Shown piece after piece: positions 24,189 through 27,500 of a DNA stretch of 27,500 nt. Origin of the DNA: Neocallimastix lanati (nom. inval.) (taxonomy: Eukaryota > Neocallimastigomycota > Neocallimastigomycetes > Neocallimastigales > Neocallimastigaceae); the NCBI GenBank assembly GCA_016946835.1, contig JACVTC010000132.1, positions 317,501 through 345,000 on the forward strand, written 5' to 3'. The translations under genes and the position numbers were made by a program. The stretch's first letter is position 1, and each line of letters starts with the position of its first letter. Below the pieces are notes generated by a model. That model made no database searches and was not told where the DNA came from. It saw only the letters and a program-made list of their open reading frames with translations.

Positions 24189-24887
24189 TATTATCAGTTT
24201 TCAATTCAAATTAATAATTAAATGTTAAATAAAAAATAAAAAAAAAATAAAAAAAAATAAGAAAATTAAAAAAATTAAAAAAAAAATTAAAAGTATAAAA
24301 ATAAATATTATATATATATTTATATAAACATATATTTAATAAAGATAGTTTTAAATAATTTTTCTAATTTTTTAATATAAATATTTTTTCTTTATATATA
24401 TATATATATACTTTTTGAATTTAGAAAGTTTTATAATACTAAAAAGTTAAATAAAAATTTATTATATTTTATTATACAAATTGTTAGAATATAAATAATA
24501 CTTTTAATTATTATTTATATAATTAAAGATATACATGTTTCAATTTTTTGAAATTTTTGATATTTTTGAAATTGTTTAAATTTAGTTGTTATAAAATTTT
24601 TACAAATGTATACAAAATTTAAAGTAGTTCTTTATTATGTCTTTTATTAAAAATATTAGCTATTCTTTCTTTATTAAATTTATAAAAATGACATCTATTT
24701 TTATATTTTTATTAAAAAAAAAAAAAAAAAATATAATTTTAAAAATGTAAAATCTTTATTATAAATTTCTAAATTATTAATATATTTATTACAATATATT
24801 ATAATACATTGAAAATTAAATAAATTTTAAATTAATCCATTATTTATATTTGGAGATTAACATAAAGAAAAAAAAAAACTTTAAAAA

Positions 24888-24892
<5 letters not shown>
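24189..24892. other. AT-rich spacer upstream of the esterase
   Basis: An (AAAAT/AAAAAAT)n stretch at about 24229-24290 directly precedes the esterase ATG, then ordinary AT-rich sequence with poly-A at about 24715-24730. The esterase promoter should lie here; no defined element is seen. Confidence 0.6.
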
Positions 24893-24918
<26 letters not shown>

Positions 24919-25105
24919 ATTTATTTAATTATTTATTTCTGGTGTGTGCCACCCTTTACAGTAATATTAAGGTAGTCACAACATTTCCATATAGGTAGAA
25001 ATGACCCTGCTCTGATATGCATATTATTGATGAGTAATATCAAGTACGCTTTTTACTCGGAGTGCTTCTAACTTCTCTTTAAAGCCAATATAACCTAACC
25101 CATGA
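24893..25105 (-). other. Unidentified higher-complexity island ending in poly-T; possible retroposed fragment
   Basis: About 170 bp of markedly higher-GC sequence (24938-25105) is flanked on its low side by 26 T (24893-24918). Read on the minus strand it ends in a poly-A tail, as a LINE or SINE 3' end would. Two minus-strand frames are open for parts of it: one reads SFLPIWKCCDYLNITVKGGT towards its end, the other GYIGFKEKLEALRVKSVLD towards its start, so a single frameshift would join them. I do not recognise the peptides. It does not match the LINE family at 12632. No clear target-site duplication is visible. It could also be an RNA gene, but I see no tRNA, 5S or snRNA core. Confidence 0.45.
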
Positions 25106-26656
25106 AAATAAGTGATATAAATATATGAATGCCTAAATAAATAATAATTAAAAATATGTTTTTTAAAAAAGTTTTTTTATAATATTTATTTAATATATTA
25201 TTTTTACCAGTAATATATATTTTTAATATTTAGTAAAATAGTAATAGAATAATTATTGATAATATTTAAATATAAAAATATATTTTATGATAAAAATATT
25301 TTAATGATAAAAATATATTGTAACGTTCTTAAACTAATTCAATCCAATAAAGATTAAAAATGATTAATTTTAATAATATATATTTTTAATTATATATATA
25401 TATATATATATATTTTAAATGAAGATTAATTATCTAAATCTTATTTTTTAATTCTTTCATATTTTTAATTATTCCTTTTTTAGTGTAACTGATAAAACTA
25501 AAGTATTTATTTATTTATTTATGAGATTATTTAATTTTTTAATATATTTTTTTTAGTATAAAAATTTTTATATTAAAATTTTTAATTCATTTATAATTAC
25601 TTTTTTTATTTAATAACTATTATTATTATTTTCATCGTTATTATAAAAAATATTATTATTGATGTTTCTGTAATTATTGCTACTGTTTATATTATTTATT
25701 TATTATTTATTATTTATTGTATATTATTTATTATATATTATATATTATTTATTATTTTTTTATAATATAAAATGCAATATGTAAATAATAATAATAATTA
25801 TTATTTATAATTTTAATCGTCATTATTGTTATTATTATTAATGACAATCCTTTTATAATTATTACTATACTGATTATATTATTATTTATTTTATTATATA
25901 TTATTTATTAATTATTTATTTATTTATTTACTTATTTAAATAGATATCTGTAAAGATATCTGTATTTAAAAAAAAAAATTTTTTTAATATTTAAATATTT
26001 ACTTTTAAAAAAAAAAATAAATAAATACATCAATATTAGTAATATTTTAATTTATTAATTTATGTATTCATTTATCAAAAATTAGTTTTTTTTTTTTTTT
26101 AAAGGTTCTTTTTAAGTAATCAATCTATCTATCATAATAATAAATATATTTTTTTTATATATTAGGATTCATATTTTAATAGTTACGTACTAAAAAAAAA
26201 AAAAAAAATCTTTGATTCAATTTAAATCATAATCTTTTACAAATATAAATGATATTAATTTTATTTTATTTAATACAAATATGAAAGGAGAATTAGTATA
26301 CTTTAAGAATACAATATTTTACATATAAAAATAATTAATATATATTATGAATGCCATAAAAATAAAAATATATTGAAATATATTGATACTAAATTAATTA
26401 ATTAAGTAACCAAATAATAATTTTAAAAATAAAAGAGGAATAATAAAATAAAATAAAATAAAATAAAATAAAATTATTTAAAAAATTATTATTAAAGAAG
26501 AATTAAATTTTTTTTATATTATTTAATATGTAATATCGATACATTATTAATGAAACTAATATATATATATATATTTCATTTTATTAATAGTTACCTAATA
26601 GTTTAATTTTTCAACCTTAAATATAAAAAGTCTTTTGTGAATATTTACCTTTTAAG

Positions 26657-26692
<36 letters not shown>

Positions 26693-27338
26693 CATATAAT
26701 TAAAATTATGAAGTATATAATAATGCAATAATTATAACTTTAAGAAGATTTATTATATAGAATTGACCTAGGATGTTATTTAAATTCTTCCATTAATACA
26801 CATAAAAAGTAATAATAACACAATTTCCATGGATATTACTCTAATAATATTAATAGTCTTAATATAAAAATACATATATATATTTATAAATATTATTTTC
26901 ATGTTTAGTCTTTAACTTTCCTGTTTGAACATTATTTATTTAAAAAGTAACGTTAATTATGTTTAAAAAAAAAAAAAAGAAAAAGAAAAAAGAAAAAAAT
27001 ATATATATTAAAAATAGTAATAATAATAATAAATTCAATATTAAAATAATAATTTTCACATTTAATTATTTTAAAACAAATTAAATAAATAAAAATATAA
27101 AATAAAAAATAAAAAATAAAAAAAAAAAAAAAAAAAATATAAAATAAAAGGTCCTCTGCTTTAACTAATCCATAGTTATCTAAATAATTTTTTTTCTTTC
27201 TTTCTCTCTCTTCTTTATTTTCTGTAATAATTTCTTTGTAATAAATACGATATTTTAATTTTTTCTGAAAAAAAAAAAAAAAAAAATTTTTTTTTTAATT
27301 ACATCATAATTTCAAGTCATTCAATTTATTAATTTAAT
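25106..27338. other. AT-rich spacer at the right side
   Basis: About 2.2 kb dominated by TTA/TTTA repeats (25670-25940), TA runs, poly-T (about 26660-26688) and poly-A tracts. The stretch 27140-27270, with a pyrimidine-rich block (CTTTCTTTCTCTCTC, about 27197-27212), probably belongs to the 3' flank of the gene at the right edge. No other gene is supported. Confidence 0.5.
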
Positions 27339-27500
27339 TCAACAAAAAGTTGTAGTAACTTTTAATGAATTTATTCCATGACGTCCCCAACGTGATATAT
27401 CTCTAAGTAAATAAGCAAAGATAATACAATTCGAGTTTTTTTTTTTTTTTTTCCATTTTTTAAATCACCTTACCTTAACCTTGAGCCATCACACATTTTG
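27339..27500 (-). CDS. 3' end of an unidentified spliced gene, cut by the window edge
   Basis: Two exon pieces join in frame on the minus strand: 27500-27474 (upstream end outside the window) and 27402-27339, separated by a 71-nt intron with GTAAGG at its start and TTACTTAG at its end. The spliced C-terminus reads KMCDGSRLRDISRWGRHGIN and then SLKVTTTFC before TGA. The segment is clearly less AT-rich than its surroundings and is followed by AT-rich 3' flank, as with the other genes here. The intron is in the size range and style of its neighbours. I do not recognise the protein from its last 29 residues, and without the rest of the gene the assignment stays open. Confidence 0.5.

Noticed and set aside
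24954-24970. TAATATTAC nonanucleotide (minus strand), identical to the geminivirus-type replication origin loop, with a weak 11-bp imperfect stem around it
   Set aside because: In DNA this AT-rich, several chance copies are expected in 27.5 kb. The stem has three mismatches, and no replication-initiator gene or iterons are nearby.
25021-25045. TTGATGA string resembling a snoRNA C box or a hammerhead ribozyme core
   Set aside because: No matching D box at the right distance, no terminal stem, and the hammerhead CTGATGA/GAAA pair is absent.
24938-25075. Possible degraded 5S rRNA on the minus strand (AGCAGGGTC and GGGTGGCACA resemble 5S segments)
   Set aside because: The ends do not pair as 5S helix I requires, and the spacing between the matching pieces is too long. 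The resemblance is limited to short strings.

Overview
The window is extremely AT-rich eukaryotic DNA with very long poly-A/poly-T runs, many AAT and AAAAT microsatellites, and small spliceosomal introns that mostly begin GTAAKN or GTATGT and end AG. Coding exons stand out as short islands of higher GC. The spliced MAP kinase is a clear fungal cell-wall-integrity (Slt2/Mpk1-type) kinase. With the base composition and the homopolymers, this points to an early-diverging fungus, most likely an anaerobic gut chytrid (Neocallimastigomycota). The phylum is inference; 'fungus' is well supported by the kinase.

Layout: every gene I can support lies on the minus strand, head to tail. From low to high coordinates they are: a small secreted protein with 35-residue tandem repeats (116-523); a nine-exon M3-family oligopeptidase (1893-5848, 770 aa after splicing); a three-exon sphingomyelinase-like phosphodiesterase of the endonuclease/exonuclease/phosphatase fold (7487-9157, 348 aa); a two-exon gene for Ten1, the small OB-fold subunit of the CST telomere complex (11074-11754, 143 aa); a broken LINE-type retrotransposon (about 12632-14450, with decayed coding-like sequence up to about 15200); the ten-exon Slt2-type MAP kinase (15682-18255, 402 aa); a 5'-truncated second piece of the LINE family (about 21359-21530); an intronless HSL-family alpha/beta-hydrolase (23139-24188, 349 aa); an unidentified higher-complexity island ending in a poly-T tract (24893-25105); and the last two exons of an unidentified gene at the right edge (27339-27500). 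The exon joins were worked out by hand. Reading frame and phase are consistent across every intron in the four complete spliced genes.

The genes do not form an obvious pathway. They are ordinary eukaryotic single genes separated by 0.9-5 kb of AT-rich spacer. The observations most worth a second look are the repeat-built secreted protein, the basic 90-residue leader on the oligopeptidase (possible dual localisation), the easily missed TEN1 gene, a near-perfect fold-back inside the dead reverse transcriptase, and the unidentified edge gene. I see no tRNA, rRNA or CRISPR array. I found nothing that clearly amounts to a new multi-gene system.
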